64,000 nucleotides of DNA from CAIZGX01 sp044239865 (lineage in GTDB: Bacteria > Bacteroidota > Bacteroidia > Flavobacteriales_D > Sanyastnellaceae): contig JBIIAO010000001.1 of assembly GCA_044239865.1 (NCBI GenBank), positions 310,001 through 374,000 on the forward strand, given 5' to 3'. This document shows, in pieces, positions 29,630 to 38,656 of this stretch. Under the pieces are notes generated by a model that saw only the letters and a program-made list of their open reading frames with translations, had not been told where the DNA came from and did no database searches. Every line of letters begins with the position of its first letter. Position 1 is the first letter of the stretch. The position numbers and the translations under genes were made by a program.

Positions 29630-30493
29630 ATGAGAAAATACGTTGTTGCACTCTTGAGCTTCTTGTTCATTTCGCAATTGACCTTTGGTCAGGCGGGAGG
29701 AACAAGTTGTTCAAATGCAGTAACCCTAACTTGTGGTCAGACCATAGGAGGAAGCACGCTAGGCGTTCTTCCAGATAATTTCGATTCAGGGAATTTTGAA
29801 GGCACTGCTGGTCAGTTGTGGTACACCTTCACTCCGCTTGGAAGTGGAACGGTAGAAGTAAGTCTTTGTAACAACAACACCAATTACGACACACGCGTTC
29901 ATGCGTATTCGGGGAGTTGTGGTAGTTTGATTTTTATTGCGGAAGACGATGACGCATGCGTGAATCCGGTTTTCGCAAGTGACTTGGTGTTTGCTGTTTC
30001 TGCTGGAATAACTTATTACGTTCGGGTAGGAGGAAGCTTCACAAATGCAGGAACTTACGAAGGGACTTTCTCTTGTAATTTATCGATTCTCGGATGTACG
30101 AATCCGCTGAGCTGCAATTTCAATCCGGTTGCAAATACGAACGATGGATCATGTGATTTCGCATCGTGCTACGGATGTAAATATGCGAATGCATTGAATT
30201 ACGATCCAACGGCCACGTTCGATGACGGCTCTTGTTTGTTTGCTGCGGTGATTCCCGGATGCACGAACAGCGCAGCCTCCAATTACAATAATTTGGCAAC
30301 GTTAGATAACGGAAGTTGTTTATATCCGGGTTGCACGAATGCTTCGGCGTATAACTTCAATCCCGTTGCGAATGTCGACGACGGCAGTTGTGATTTAATT
30401 GGAACGTGCTTCGGTGATATGAATCAAGATGGTGTAATTACCATCGAAGACGTGATGCTATTCATAGCTACGTTCGGGACGAACTGCAATTAG
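29630..30493 (+). CDS. Secreted cysteine-rich repeat protein with dockerin-like end
   Basis: The protein has 287 residues and no recognised enzymatic function. A signal peptide ends near TFGQ. Residues of about 25-150 form a pre-peptidase-like beta domain (LWYTFTP, YYVRVGG). Four repeats of the type GCTNxxAxNYNPxAxxDDGSC follow at about 155-175, 182-202, 210-230 and 234-254; the second is a variant. The C-terminus (GDMNQDGVITIEDVMLFIATFG) resembles one Ca-binding half of a dockerin. No T9SS C-terminal domain is visible. It sits 7 nt after lpd, though a functional tie is unlikely. Its stop shares TTAG with the convergent gene. Confidence 0.82.
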   Translation: MRKYVVALLSFLFISQLTFGQAGGTSCSNAVTLTCGQTIGGSTLGVLPDNFDSGNFEGTAGQLWYTFTPLGSGTVEVSLCNNNTNYDTRVHAYSGSCGSLIFIAEDDDACVNPVFASDLVFAVSAGITYYVRVGGSFTNAGTYEGTFSCNLSILGCTNPLSCNFNPVANTNDGSCDFASCYGCKYANALNYDPTATFDDGSCLFAAVIPGCTNSAASNYNNLATLDNGSCLYPGCTNASAYNFNPVANVDDGSCDLIGTCFGDMNQDGVITIEDVMLFIATFGTNCN

Positions 30494-31632
30494 ATCTGTC
30501 CTGCTTCGAAAATCTCAGTAGCTTTTTCTACTGCGTAATCTAATTCTTCTTTTGTCGTGTAGCGAGAAAAAGAGAAACGGACAGCGGGCTGTCCTTCGCG
30601 CAACGCGTTAATGCCATCTAATACGTGGCTCCCTTTTGTTGCGCCGCTGCTACATGCGCTTCCGCCCGAAGCGGCTATTCCTTCAAGATCCAACAAGAAC
30701 AAAAACATGTCGTTGTTTTTTGTTTGAGGAAAAGTTGTGCTAAGCACGGTGTATAAACTATCCACACTTTCTGACAGACCATTAAACACAATTCCTGGAA
30801 TGCGTTTTTTCAATTCAGCAATCATATACTGCTTCAATTCGCTCACATGCGAGCGATGCTCTTCCACATCTGCGTAGGCAATATCCATGGCTTTCGACAT
30901 ACCCATAATACTTGCAGTGTTTTCTGTTCCGCCGCGCATGCCGCGTTCTTGTCCACCGCCAGTTATATCGGCGAATCCAGGAATGTTCTTCCGAATAAAA
31001 ATAAATCCAACTCCTTTCGGGCCGTGGTATTTGTGTGCAGCGGCGTTAAGGAAATGAATGGGTGTTTCTTTTAAGTTGAAACGGTAATGTCCCATCGTTT
31101 GAACCGTATCGCTATGAAACACCGCGCCGTGTTCTACGCACAATTCAGCCACTTCCTGAAGAGGCAAAAGATTCGCAATTTCATTGTTGCCATGCATAAG
31201 CGAAACGTAAGTTTTCACGCCGTCGCTTAGTGTGTTTTTGATGTCATTTAAATCAATGCTTCCGTCTGAAGTCAAAGCCACCCAATGCACAGAAACTTTT
31301 CCTTCTTCCTGAAGTTTTTCAGCAGTCTTAACAATTGCACTGTGTTCAATTTTCGAAGTAATAATTCGCTTGCATCCCAAGTCACGAACAGCAATGTTCA
31401 TCGCAAGATTGTCTGCTTCAGTTCCACCGCTGGTGAAATAAATTTCGCCGGGTTCGCAATTCAAATGCTTCGCAATGCTTCTGCGTGCTGTTTCAATCTG
31501 CGTCTTTACTTTTCTACCGAATGAATGGGTGGAAGATGGATTGCCGAATTCTGTTCTCAAGAAATTCGTTATGACATCGACCACTTCAGGAGCAACCGGT
31601 GTGGTTGCTGCGTTATCTAAATATGCTTTCAT
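30490..31632 (-). CDS. Cysteine desulfurase (IscS/NifS-like)
   Basis: This PLP enzyme takes sulfur from cysteine for Fe-S clusters or thionucleosides. Visible are DNAATTP at the N-terminus, the FTSGGTEADN cofactor loop, HSDTVQTMGH, the PLP lysine K201 in AAHKYHGPKG and the catalytic cysteine C327 in GGSACSSG. It has 380 residues. The ATG overlaps the stop of the glmM-like gene by 4 nt, so the two are co-transcribed. No iscU, sufU or thiI neighbour is present, so the acceptor pathway is not determined. Confidence 0.93.
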   Translation of the reverse strand: MKAYLDNAATTPVAPEVVDVITNFLRTEFGNPSSTHSFGRKVKTQIETARRSIAKHLNCEPGEIYFTSGGTEADNLAMNIAVRDLGCKRIITSKIEHSAIVKTAEKLQEEGKVSVHWVALTSDGSIDLNDIKNTLSDGVKTYVSLMHGNNEIANLLPLQEVAELCVEHGAVFHSDTVQTMGHYRFNLKETPIHFLNAAAHKYHGPKGVGFIFIRKNIPGFADITGGGQERGMRGGTENTASIMGMSKAMDIAYADVEEHRSHVSELKQYMIAELKKRIPGIVFNGLSESVDSLYTVLSTTFPQTKNNDMFLFLLDLEGIAASGGSACSSGATKGSHVLDGINALREGQPAVRFSFSRYTTKEELDYAVEKATEIFEAGQI

Positions 31633-33011
31633 TCAGCAGAAGGAATGTGTTGTTTTATTTGTTGAATCAATACCAGTGCTTCCTCGAGTGTGGGTGCTTC
31701 CGCATAAATGCGAACAATAGGTTCGGTATTACTCTTGCGTAAATGCACCCATCCGTTCGAGAAGTCAACCTTCACACCATCAATGGTATTTACTTTTTCA
31801 TTTTGAAATTCTTTCGCAACAGTAGCCAATATTCCATCTACATCCAGACTTGGACTTAAGACAACCTTGTCTTTGATCATTTGGTAGGTTGGATACGTTG
31901 CGCGCATTTCAGAAACAGAATTGAAGTTCTTCGCCAGGTGCGTTAAGAACAACGCTATTCCAACAAGTGCATCTCTTCCGTAATGCGTTTCCGGATAAAT
32001 AATACCACCATTTCCTTCACCGCCAATAACAGCTCCAATTTCTTTCATCTTCGCTACCACGTTCACTTCGCCTACGGCAGAAGCTTCATAGCGTTGTCCA
32101 TGTTTGTGCGTAACGTCTGCCAAAGCGCGACTGCTCGAAAGATTACTCACAGTAGGGCCGGGCGTAATGCCAAGTAAGTAATCTGTAATAGCCACTAGTG
32201 TATATTCTTCTCCAAATAAACTTCCGTCTTCACAAACGAAAGCCAAGCGATCAACATCCGGATCCACGACAATTCCCAAGTCACATTTTTCTTTTTTTAC
32301 AATGGCAACGATGTCTGTAAGATGCTCTGCCAGCGGCTCTGGATTGTGCGCGAAGTGTCCGTCTGCTTTGCAGTGAATCGGAACAATATTTTCAACGCCC
32401 AAGGCGTCTAACAATGCAGGAACATAAATTCCTCCAGAGCTATTAATACCGTCAACGGCAATCTTGAATTTTTTGTTTGCAATGGCTTCAACATCTATGG
32501 TGTTTATTCCAAGAATATGTTGAATGTGCGCCTTCATGAAATGACGTTCTTCAATACTGCCCAGCTCATCTACGGTGCAGAAGGCGTAGTCGTCTACATC
32601 TGCTCTGCGAAGAACTTCTTTTCCTTCATCGCCAGAAATGAACTCTCCTTTTTCGTTGAGTAATTTCAAAGCGTTCCATTCTTTCGGATTATGACTCGCG
32701 GTAAGAATAATTCCTCCGTTTGCCTTGCTTTCCGTTACGGCCCATTCCACAGTTGGAGTGGTGGAAAGTCCTGCGTCTATGACGTGAATGCCCATTCCAA
32801 CCAGGGTATTCATAACTAAGTTTTGAAGCATCTCGCCGCTAATGCGCGCATCTCTTCCAACTACAATTGAAATATGTTGTTTGTTGTTTCTATGTTGAAG
32901 AAAAGCAGCGAAAGCCGCTGTGAATTTCACCGTGTCGAGCGGAGTAAGGTGTTCACCTGGAACAGCTCCAATGGTTCCGCGAAATCCGGAAATAGATTTT
33001 ATTAAGGTCAT
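31629..33011 (-). CDS. glmM: Phosphoglucosamine mutase-type phosphohexomutase
   Basis: This enzyme interconverts hexose 6- and 1-phosphates, most likely glucosamine phosphates for cell-wall precursors. The opening SISGFRGTIG, the phosphoserine loop TASHNPKEWNAL (Ser about 106), the metal loop DPDVDRL, and GEGNGG are typical, as is the C-terminal SNTEPIVRIYAEA. Bacteroidota have related phosphomannomutases, so the exact sugar is inferred. The frame continues to 33074, but the box TATCTTTG at 33031-33038 supports the ATG at 33011 (MTLIKSISG), giving 460 residues. Confidence 0.88.
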   Translation of the reverse strand: MTLIKSISGFRGTIGAVPGEHLTPLDTVKFTAAFAAFLQHRNNKQHISIVVGRDARISGEMLQNLVMNTLVGMGIHVIDAGLSTTPTVEWAVTESKANGGIILTASHNPKEWNALKLLNEKGEFISGDEGKEVLRRADVDDYAFCTVDELGSIEERHFMKAHIQHILGINTIDVEAIANKKFKIAVDGINSSGGIYVPALLDALGVENIVPIHCKADGHFAHNPEPLAEHLTDIVAIVKKEKCDLGIVVDPDVDRLAFVCEDGSLFGEEYTLVAITDYLLGITPGPTVSNLSSSRALADVTHKHGQRYEASAVGEVNVVAKMKEIGAVIGGEGNGGIIYPETHYGRDALVGIALFLTHLAKNFNSVSEMRATYPTYQMIKDKVVLSPSLDVDGILATVAKEFQNEKVNTIDGVKVDFSNGWVHLRKSNTEPIVRIYAEAPTLEEALVLIQQIKQHIPSAE

Positions 33012-33030
33012 GTCTTTAAAATAACTTGCG

Positions 33031-33038
33031 CAAAGATA
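33031..33038 (-). promoter_or_regulatory. Putative promoter -7 box for glmM and cysteine desulfurase
   Basis: TATCTTTG on the minus strand, an exact TAnnTTTG match. The predicted leader is about 15 nt to the ATG at 33011, and the box excludes the longer reading-frame start. Confidence 0.55.
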
Positions 33039-33073
33039 CTTCACCCCAAGAATTAAACTTCGTTCTTTGTACA

Positions 33074-33679
33074 ATGAATCACCTTGCCCATTTGTATCTT
33101 TCCTCTGACAGTGAAGAGGAAATGGTAGGACAATTTATCGCAGATGCGGTGAAGGGAAACGATTTCAATTTATACGGCCCGAATATTCGAAATGGAATAC
33201 TCCTTCACAGGTGGGTAGATTCGTTCACAGATACGCATGATTTGGTGAAGGGGCTTCGTGCTATATACAGACCAAAATTAGGGTTGTACAGTGGGGTGCT
33301 CATTGACTTGGTTTTTGATTATTACCTAGCGAAAGATTTTCAAATTCATTCGGGAAGAGACCTCGCCGAATTTCAGCAATTCACGTTTCATGTTTTGAAT
33401 AAGCATGAAGATGTTTTTCCGGAAAAAATGAAGAAGTATTTCTTCCACATGAAAGACAAAGAATTTATGATGAAGTATGCCCATTCGGAAGGTATGTCAG
33501 CCATTGTTAAACAAATGGGAATGCGCATTCCGCGTGGTGAAGCGCTAATTGAAGCGGGAGATTTTTTTCTAGATCATGTTGAAGTAGCCTCGAATTATTT
33601 CCCGGATTTTTTTGTGGAATTGAAGCACGAATTTCAGTTGAAAAGAATGAACTTATTGAATGAAAATAAAATTGATTAA
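33074..33679 (+). CDS. Acyl carrier protein phosphodiesterase family protein (AcpH/DUF479)
   Basis: The 201-residue protein matches the AcpH family that removes phosphopantetheine from acyl carrier protein. Signatures are MNHLAHLYLS at the start, GQFIADAVKG, and the HD-like GILLHRWVDSFTD and LIDLVFDYYLA segments. The open frame begins earlier at 33026, but the ATG at 33074 yields the conserved N-terminus. A degenerate box GTTCTTTG ends 5 nt before it. It is divergent from glmM. Confidence 0.87.
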   Translation: MNHLAHLYLSSDSEEEMVGQFIADAVKGNDFNLYGPNIRNGILLHRWVDSFTDTHDLVKGLRAIYRPKLGLYSGVLIDLVFDYYLAKDFQIHSGRDLAEFQQFTFHVLNKHEDVFPEKMKKYFFHMKDKEFMMKYAHSEGMSAIVKQMGMRIPRGEALIEAGDFFLDHVEVASNYFPDFFVELKHEFQLKRMNLLNENKID

Positions 33680-33680
33680 A

Positions 33681-33708
33681 TTTGTTGGTAAACTCTTCAG
33701 AATCTTTG
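33681..33708 (+). promoter_or_regulatory. Putative promoter for the MltF-like gene
   Basis: A TTTG at 33681-33684 is followed after 16 nt by AATCTTTG at 33701-33708 (one mismatch to TAnnTTTG). The spacing is close to that of Bacteroidota -33/-7 promoters. The predicted transcript starts near 33713, 19 nt before the start codon. Confidence 0.45.
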
Positions 33709-33731
33709 TGTTTTGAAGTAAAATTAATCCG

Positions 33732-35198
33732 TTGAGAAAATCAGTTTGGCGAGTTATTTTAATTTCAATGGCCCTCCTTGGAGGAGTCGCTTTTATGTTC
33801 ATTCTTCTTTCTCCTAAAGTCCGAATGAAGGATGAGGAGGTCGCGGGACCGAAGGGTTTTCCTCAGTTGGTTAATGTGGATTTAGATTCTATTCGGGCTC
33901 GAGGTAAATTGATTGTATTAACTGAAAACAGCGCTTCTACTTATTACTTGTACAAAGAAGAAGAGATGGGTTTCGATTATGAATTGGCTCGAAAATTCGC
34001 GAAATCGCTTCGAGTGAAATTGGAGATTAGGGTCATTGAGAATTTAGACAGCATGTTTGCAATGCTCTATCGCGGTGAGGGAGATATCATTGCTTCCAAT
34101 CTTTCTGTGAATGATGAACGCAAGAAGTTTTTGGCGTTTTCACCTGCAATATATAAGACCAAGCAGGTACTCGTTCAGCGCAAGGACACGGCTAATAAAT
34201 TGCTTGCCGACGGTATCGTCGTTCACAATCAAAATGAATTAGATAAACTTCCTATTCATGTTCATAGGTATTCCTCTTTTTATAACCGCTTAACGAATAT
34301 TATTCAATCCTCTGGAGCTAACATTCAAGTAATAGAAGCTAGCGGAAAGATTGGCACCGAGGAATTACTTCAAGATGTCGCGAATGGCACGATTCCCTCT
34401 ACAGTTACAGATAAGAGTTTGGCCTATTTGTGTTTTGAAGATTATCCAAATTTGGATATGTCGGTAGAATTAGAGGGAGAAGACGACATAGCTTGGGCTG
34501 TTCGTCCAAACGCGTTTTTGTTACAACAGCAAATCAATGAGTTTTTAACGGGTAAAACCGGACTTGGTTTTGTTACGAAATTGTATGCCCGGTATTTTGG
34601 ACGTCCAGAAGTAAACTGGACGGGAGGAATTAAAAAAGTGTTCTCGATGCCTCCGATTAAAGAAGGGAATTTGTCTCCGTATGATTCATTATATAGACGG
34701 CATGCTCCAATAGTCGGTTGGGATTGGCGATTGCTAACAGCGCTGAGTTTTGTAGAATCGAGTTTTAATCCGAATGCGGAATCATGGGCGGGTGCTCGCG
34801 GGCTCATGCAACTTATGCCGGCAACAATGGCGAAATACGGCGGCGACACGTTGTGTCCTCCTGATAATAATATTCAAACAGGTGCTAAGATGCTCAAGAA
34901 TTTAGATAATTTCTGGAAGCAAAGGGTTCGCAATCCAGAAGAGAGAATCAAATTCATGCTGGCCAGCTACAATTGTGGCCCGGGTCACGTGTTAGACGCC
35001 ATGTGCATTGCCAAGCAGATTGGAAAGAACGATACCTTGTGGGATGGGAATGTAGCGGAAGCGTTAATCCTAAAATCTCAACGACAATACTACGCCATGT
35101 CTTGCGTGAGGCATGGATATATAAATGGAGTCGGGCCAGTTAATTTTGTAAATAAAATACTTGCCATTTTTGAGCACTATAAGTCTGCTTCAAAATGA
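33732..35198 (+). CDS. MltF-like lytic murein transglycosylase with solute-binding domain
   Basis: This envelope enzyme cleaves the peptidoglycan glycan strand. A single N-terminal membrane segment (about residues 8-27) is followed by a family-3 solute-binding domain (about 57-290) and a C-terminal SLT domain. In the latter, ALSFVESSFNP holds the catalytic Glu (about 342), with ARGLMQLMPATM and NCGPGHVLDA further on. The only start between the upstream stop (33714) and the membrane segment is TTG at 33732; an ATG at 33768 would remove the charged leader. It has 488 residues. The downstream lipoprotein gene overlaps by 4 nt. Confidence 0.88.
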   Translation: MRKSVWRVILISMALLGGVAFMFILLSPKVRMKDEEVAGPKGFPQLVNVDLDSIRARGKLIVLTENSASTYYLYKEEEMGFDYELARKFAKSLRVKLEIRVIENLDSMFAMLYRGEGDIIASNLSVNDERKKFLAFSPAIYKTKQVLVQRKDTANKLLADGIVVHNQNELDKLPIHVHRYSSFYNRLTNIIQSSGANIQVIEASGKIGTEELLQDVANGTIPSTVTDKSLAYLCFEDYPNLDMSVELEGEDDIAWAVRPNAFLLQQQINEFLTGKTGLGFVTKLYARYFGRPEVNWTGGIKKVFSMPPIKEGNLSPYDSLYRRHAPIVGWDWRLLTALSFVESSFNPNAESWAGARGLMQLMPATMAKYGGDTLCPPDNNIQTGAKMLKNLDNFWKQRVRNPEERIKFMLASYNCGPGHVLDAMCIAKQIGKNDTLWDGNVAEALILKSQRQYYAMSCVRHGYINGVGPVNFVNKILAIFEHYKSASK

Positions 35199-35827
35199 AA
35201 TTGAGAAACACGATGTTTATGTTCCTTTTTGTTTTGGGAGCGTGTGAAAAACCTTCTGAGAATTTTTCAGTGGAAGGTAAAACAACGGATGCTTCTTCGG
35301 CCGCAACTCTCCCTTATGTAACAACTGTGTTTGAGCAGAAGTCCCTTGTGAATGGCGTTTTTACTAATTATTTTCTGGAAGCCGCTCGAACAACTTCTGA
35401 TCTAAATGGAAATTTTAAGTTAGAATGGAAGAAGGAAAATTTAACAGAGGCACGGCTCATAATTTCAAGAGAGTTCTACTTTCCGCAAGAAATTGCTGTT
35501 GCTCCAGATGATTTAAGAAATCAAGTAAACCTAACCAAGAACATTGCCTTGTGGCCTGAATCTTCTGTACTGGTAAATATTCAAAATGCCTCAGGAGCTT
35601 CAGTGATTCAGTTCAATTGGGTTGAAACGAATTTCGCATGCAATTGCTGCGATAACGACGTTCGCACTTTCAATAATTTATCGGACACAATTTTTCAGTG
35701 TGATGTATACGGTGGGAAATGGTTGAAGTACAATTGTGTGATAACGTCTAATACGGGGACTAATTTTCTTTTAGACAGTTTGTTTTGTATGCCTTTTCAA
35801 ACGAACAATTTGTTGTTGAATTTGTAG
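35195..35827 (+). CDS. Lipoprotein of unknown function
   Basis: The protein has 210 residues with a lipoprotein signal ending in VLGAC (Cys about 17). The segment SVEGKTTDASSAATLPYVTTV and the later DLNGNFKLEW suggest a carboxypeptidase-regulatory-like beta fold at residues 25-100. A cysteine cluster (FACNCCDND) lies near residue 147, with two further cysteines downstream. It overlaps the MltF-like gene by 4 nt, so the two are probably made together and act in the same compartment (inference). Confidence 0.7.
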   Translation: MKLRNTMFMFLFVLGACEKPSENFSVEGKTTDASSAATLPYVTTVFEQKSLVNGVFTNYFLEAARTTSDLNGNFKLEWKKENLTEARLIISREFYFPQEIAVAPDDLRNQVNLTKNIALWPESSVLVNIQNASGASVIQFNWVETNFACNCCDNDVRTFNNLSDTIFQCDVYGGKWLKYNCVITSNTGTNFLLDSLFCMPFQTNNLLLNL

Positions 35828-35875
35828 ATGTTAATGATTAGATGACTAATTTCAAACCGAAAAATTAATAATCGA

Positions 35876-37660
35876 ATGAAACGTATAGTAAGCTTGCTTT
35901 TTATTGCTTTAGGATTGTGTTCTTTTTTGAATGCTCAAGTTGATCTTCCGCGAAATTTAACTCCGACAGAGATTGAACAAATTTCACATGGCGATTTTTC
36001 AATTGTTAATTCAGATAGAGGTATAGCATCGCCACCACCCTTTCAAAACATTCGCGCAATGGCCGAATGGGAAGAGATTCAGTGTCTTACAATTTCATGG
36101 ATTTCTTATCCTTCAATATTGAAACAAATTGTTGCTGCAGCGCGCACGCAAACCTTGGTAGTTATTTTGTCGGAAGATGTAGCCGCAACAGAGGCTTATT
36201 TATTCGGAACCGCAGGTGGTCCGGCATTTACGAATTTAGACAACGTTATTATTCTTCCTGCGAATTACGATTCTGTTTGGATGCGCGACTATGGCGCGAA
36301 CCCAGCTTACGCAAATGAAGTGGAAGATTTGTTTTTGGTAGATTGGATATACAACCGTCCAACTAGACCGAACGACAATTCCTCGCCGCAGTACATTGCC
36401 GACTACTTGGGCTTAGACATGTATACAACAACCGCGGCACCTGACGATTTAGTGAACACAGGTGGAAACTGGATGAGTGATGGTTTCGGAACAGCAATCA
36501 TATCAGAACTTGTCTTGGAAGAAAACGCTGCTGGAAATCCATACGGTGTTACCGCCAAAACAGAAACCGAAATCGATGCAATTACAGAGACCTATCTTGG
36601 TGTAGACAGATACATTAAAATGCCAACGCTTCCTTACGATGGTATTCATCACGTAGATATGCACATGAAATTAATCGACGAACAAACCATACTTGTTGGT
36701 GAATATCCTGCAGGGATTTCAGACGGTCCTCAAATCAATGCAAACATCGATTATGTGGTTTCAAACTTTATGAATAAATGGGGTGAGCCTTACAAGGTTA
36801 TTCGTATTCCCATGCCTCCGAGCGTGGCAGGGAATTGGCCAAGTTCGAATCCACCAGCTTCATACAGAACCTACACCAATGCTGTTTTCGTAAACAAGAT
36901 GGTAATACTTCCGATTTACCGCGAACAATATGATACCACTGCATTGCGCATTTGGCAAGAGGCCTTGCCGGGTTACCAGATTGTAGGTATCGATAGTGAC
37001 AACAATCCAGATAACATTATTGCAGCAAGTGGCGCTATTCACTGCATTACACATAGCGTAGGCGTAGCAAACCCGCTATTGATTAGTCACAATCCCCTTC
37101 CAGATACAGACAACTCAACAGTCGATTATAGTGTTGTGGCATACATGAATCACCGCGATGGAATTGCTGCTGGAAGAATGTATTGGAAGACTTCATTAAC
37201 CGGAGTATACACGCAAGTGAACATGGTGAGTATTGGAAGCAACAACTGGGAAGGATTCATTCCTGCTCAGCCCGCTGGAACTCGCGTTTATTATTACGTT
37301 GAGGGAGAAGCCTCGACAGGGAAAGTTCTTCAACGCCCGATTGCTGCGCCTGAAGGCTATTGGAGTTTCGATGTATTTGGTGGAAACGCGATTAACGAGG
37401 AGGCATTTCAATTTTCGAGATTGTATCCCAACCCAGCAAGTGAAATGACTTGTGTTGAATTCAGTGTTCATGCTACACAAAAGGTGAATGCATATATCTT
37501 GGATGCTCAAGGAAGAAGAGTAGAGGAAATTTATTCAGGTGTCTTATCACCTGAGCAGGCGAAATTGTTCTTTAATGCATCGACCTTATCAAGTGGTGTA
37601 TATTTCGTTCAAGTGATTGGAGAAAGAGGAGTTTATAGAACACCATTTGTAGTAAAATAA
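35876..37660 (+). CDS. Secreted Porphyromonas-type peptidylarginine deiminase / agmatine deiminase family protein with T9SS type A domain
   Basis: The protein belongs to the guanidino-group hydrolase superfamily (PAD_porph). After a signal peptide ending at LNAQ the catalytic domain spans about 55-400. The expected catalytic residues are present: Asp138 in VWMRDYGAN, His259 and Asp261 in GIHHVDMHMK, and Cys390 in SGAIHCITHSVG, with GGNWMSDG between. A beta-rich domain (about 410-500) follows, and the last 80 residues (SRLYPNPASE to TPFVVK) are a type A sorting domain. It has 594 residues. It would convert arginine side chains or agmatine-like guanidines to ureido products outside the cell; the substrate is unproven. 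The next gene begins right at its stop. Confidence 0.88.
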   Translation: MKRIVSLLFIALGLCSFLNAQVDLPRNLTPTEIEQISHGDFSIVNSDRGIASPPPFQNIRAMAEWEEIQCLTISWISYPSILKQIVAAARTQTLVVILSEDVAATEAYLFGTAGGPAFTNLDNVIILPANYDSVWMRDYGANPAYANEVEDLFLVDWIYNRPTRPNDNSSPQYIADYLGLDMYTTTAAPDDLVNTGGNWMSDGFGTAIISELVLEENAAGNPYGVTAKTETEIDAITETYLGVDRYIKMPTLPYDGIHHVDMHMKLIDEQTILVGEYPAGISDGPQINANIDYVVSNFMNKWGEPYKVIRIPMPPSVAGNWPSSNPPASYRTYTNAVFVNKMVILPIYREQYDTTALRIWQEALPGYQIVGIDSDNNPDNIIAASGAIHCITHSVGVANPLLISHNPLPDTDNSTVDYSVVAYMNHRDGIAAGRMYWKTSLTGVYTQVNMVSIGSNNWEGFIPAQPAGTRVYYYVEGEASTGKVLQRPIAAPEGYWSFDVFGGNAINEEAFQFSRLYPNPASEMTCVEFSVHATQKVNAYILDAQGRRVEEIYSGVLSPEQAKLFFNASTLSSGVYFVQVIGERGVYRTPFVVK

Positions 37661-38656
37661 ATGTCTAACAACAGAAGAAAATTTATAGGTCAGTTAGCTG
37701 CAACGGGAGCCCTTTTAGGACTTTCGCCGGCTCTTTTTGCTTTCAGTGAAAAAAAGAAAAAACCTGCGGAAAAGGTTCGTTATACCAAGGGACTTGTCCT
37801 CTCAACTTGGGATCATGGTATTGCAGCGAATGATGCTGCCATGGACGCTTTGAAGAAAGGAGGTAACGCCCTTGATATGGCAGAGATGGGAGTTTGGAAA
37901 ACTGAATCTGATTTAACGAATCTGAGTGTAGGCCTTGGCGGATTGCCGGATAGAGAAGGAAGAACGACTTTAGACGCCTGCATCATGGACTGGCAGCACA
38001 AGGTGGGGTCAGTAGCGTTTGTGCAAGGTTTTGAACACCCGATTTCAATAGCGCGTGCTGTTTTGGAAAAGACACCGCATGCCATGATTGTTGGCAAAGG
38101 TGCCGAGCAATTCGCATTGGAGCAGGGCTTCAAATACAGCGATTATGTAAATCCTGAAGCTCATAAAGCTTGGAAAGAATGGCTGAAGACTTCGGAGTAT
38201 AAGCCAATTATTAATGTTGAAAATCATGATACCATTGGCCTACTAGCGATGGATTATGAAGGACGTATTTCAGGGTCTTGCACCACAAGCGGGTTGTCGT
38301 ATAAGCTACACGGTAGAGTAGGCGATAGTCCAATTATCGGTGCGGGTCTTTATATCGACAATGAAATTGGCGGAGCAACCTGCACGGGTCTTGGTGAGAC
38401 GGTAATTCGGTCGTGTACATCTTTCTTGGTTGTCGAACTCATGCGTCAAGGCGCAACTGCACAAGAAGCTTGCGAAGAAGCCATTGCTCGATTGAAATCG
38501 AACAATGCCTTTATGGTCGATGAATATCAGGTAGGTGTGTTAGCGGTTGACAAGGCAGGAAATACCGGAGGATTCGGCTTGCGAAGCGGATTCACCTTTG
38601 CGTTATGCAAAGATGGTAAGAACGAAATGTACACTGCAGGATCGTTGATTCGTTAA
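37661..38656 (+). CDS. Exported N4-glycosylasparaginase / isoaspartyl peptidase-like Ntn hydrolase
   Basis: This is an N-terminal-nucleophile hydrolase of the aspartylglucosaminidase group, which cleaves the sugar-asparagine bond or beta-aspartyl peptides. The precursor should self-cleave before Thr191 in ENHDTIGLLAMD. Downstream GRVGDSPIIGAGLYIDN and ATCTGLGE are the substrate-pocket motifs. The N-terminus has a twin-arginine-like motif (NNRRKFIGQLA) before a hydrophobic segment, suggesting Tat export. It has 331 residues. Its ATG follows the deiminase stop with no gap, so the two are probably one operon. The stop shares TTAA with holA. Confidence 0.88.
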   Translation: MSNNRRKFIGQLAATGALLGLSPALFAFSEKKKKPAEKVRYTKGLVLSTWDHGIAANDAAMDALKKGGNALDMAEMGVWKTESDLTNLSVGLGGLPDREGRTTLDACIMDWQHKVGSVAFVQGFEHPISIARAVLEKTPHAMIVGKGAEQFALEQGFKYSDYVNPEAHKAWKEWLKTSEYKPIINVENHDTIGLLAMDYEGRISGSCTTSGLSYKLHGRVGDSPIIGAGLYIDNEIGGATCTGLGETVIRSCTSFLVVELMRQGATAQEACEEAIARLKSNNAFMVDEYQVGVLAVDKAGNTGGFGLRSGFTFALCKDGKNEMYTAGSLIR

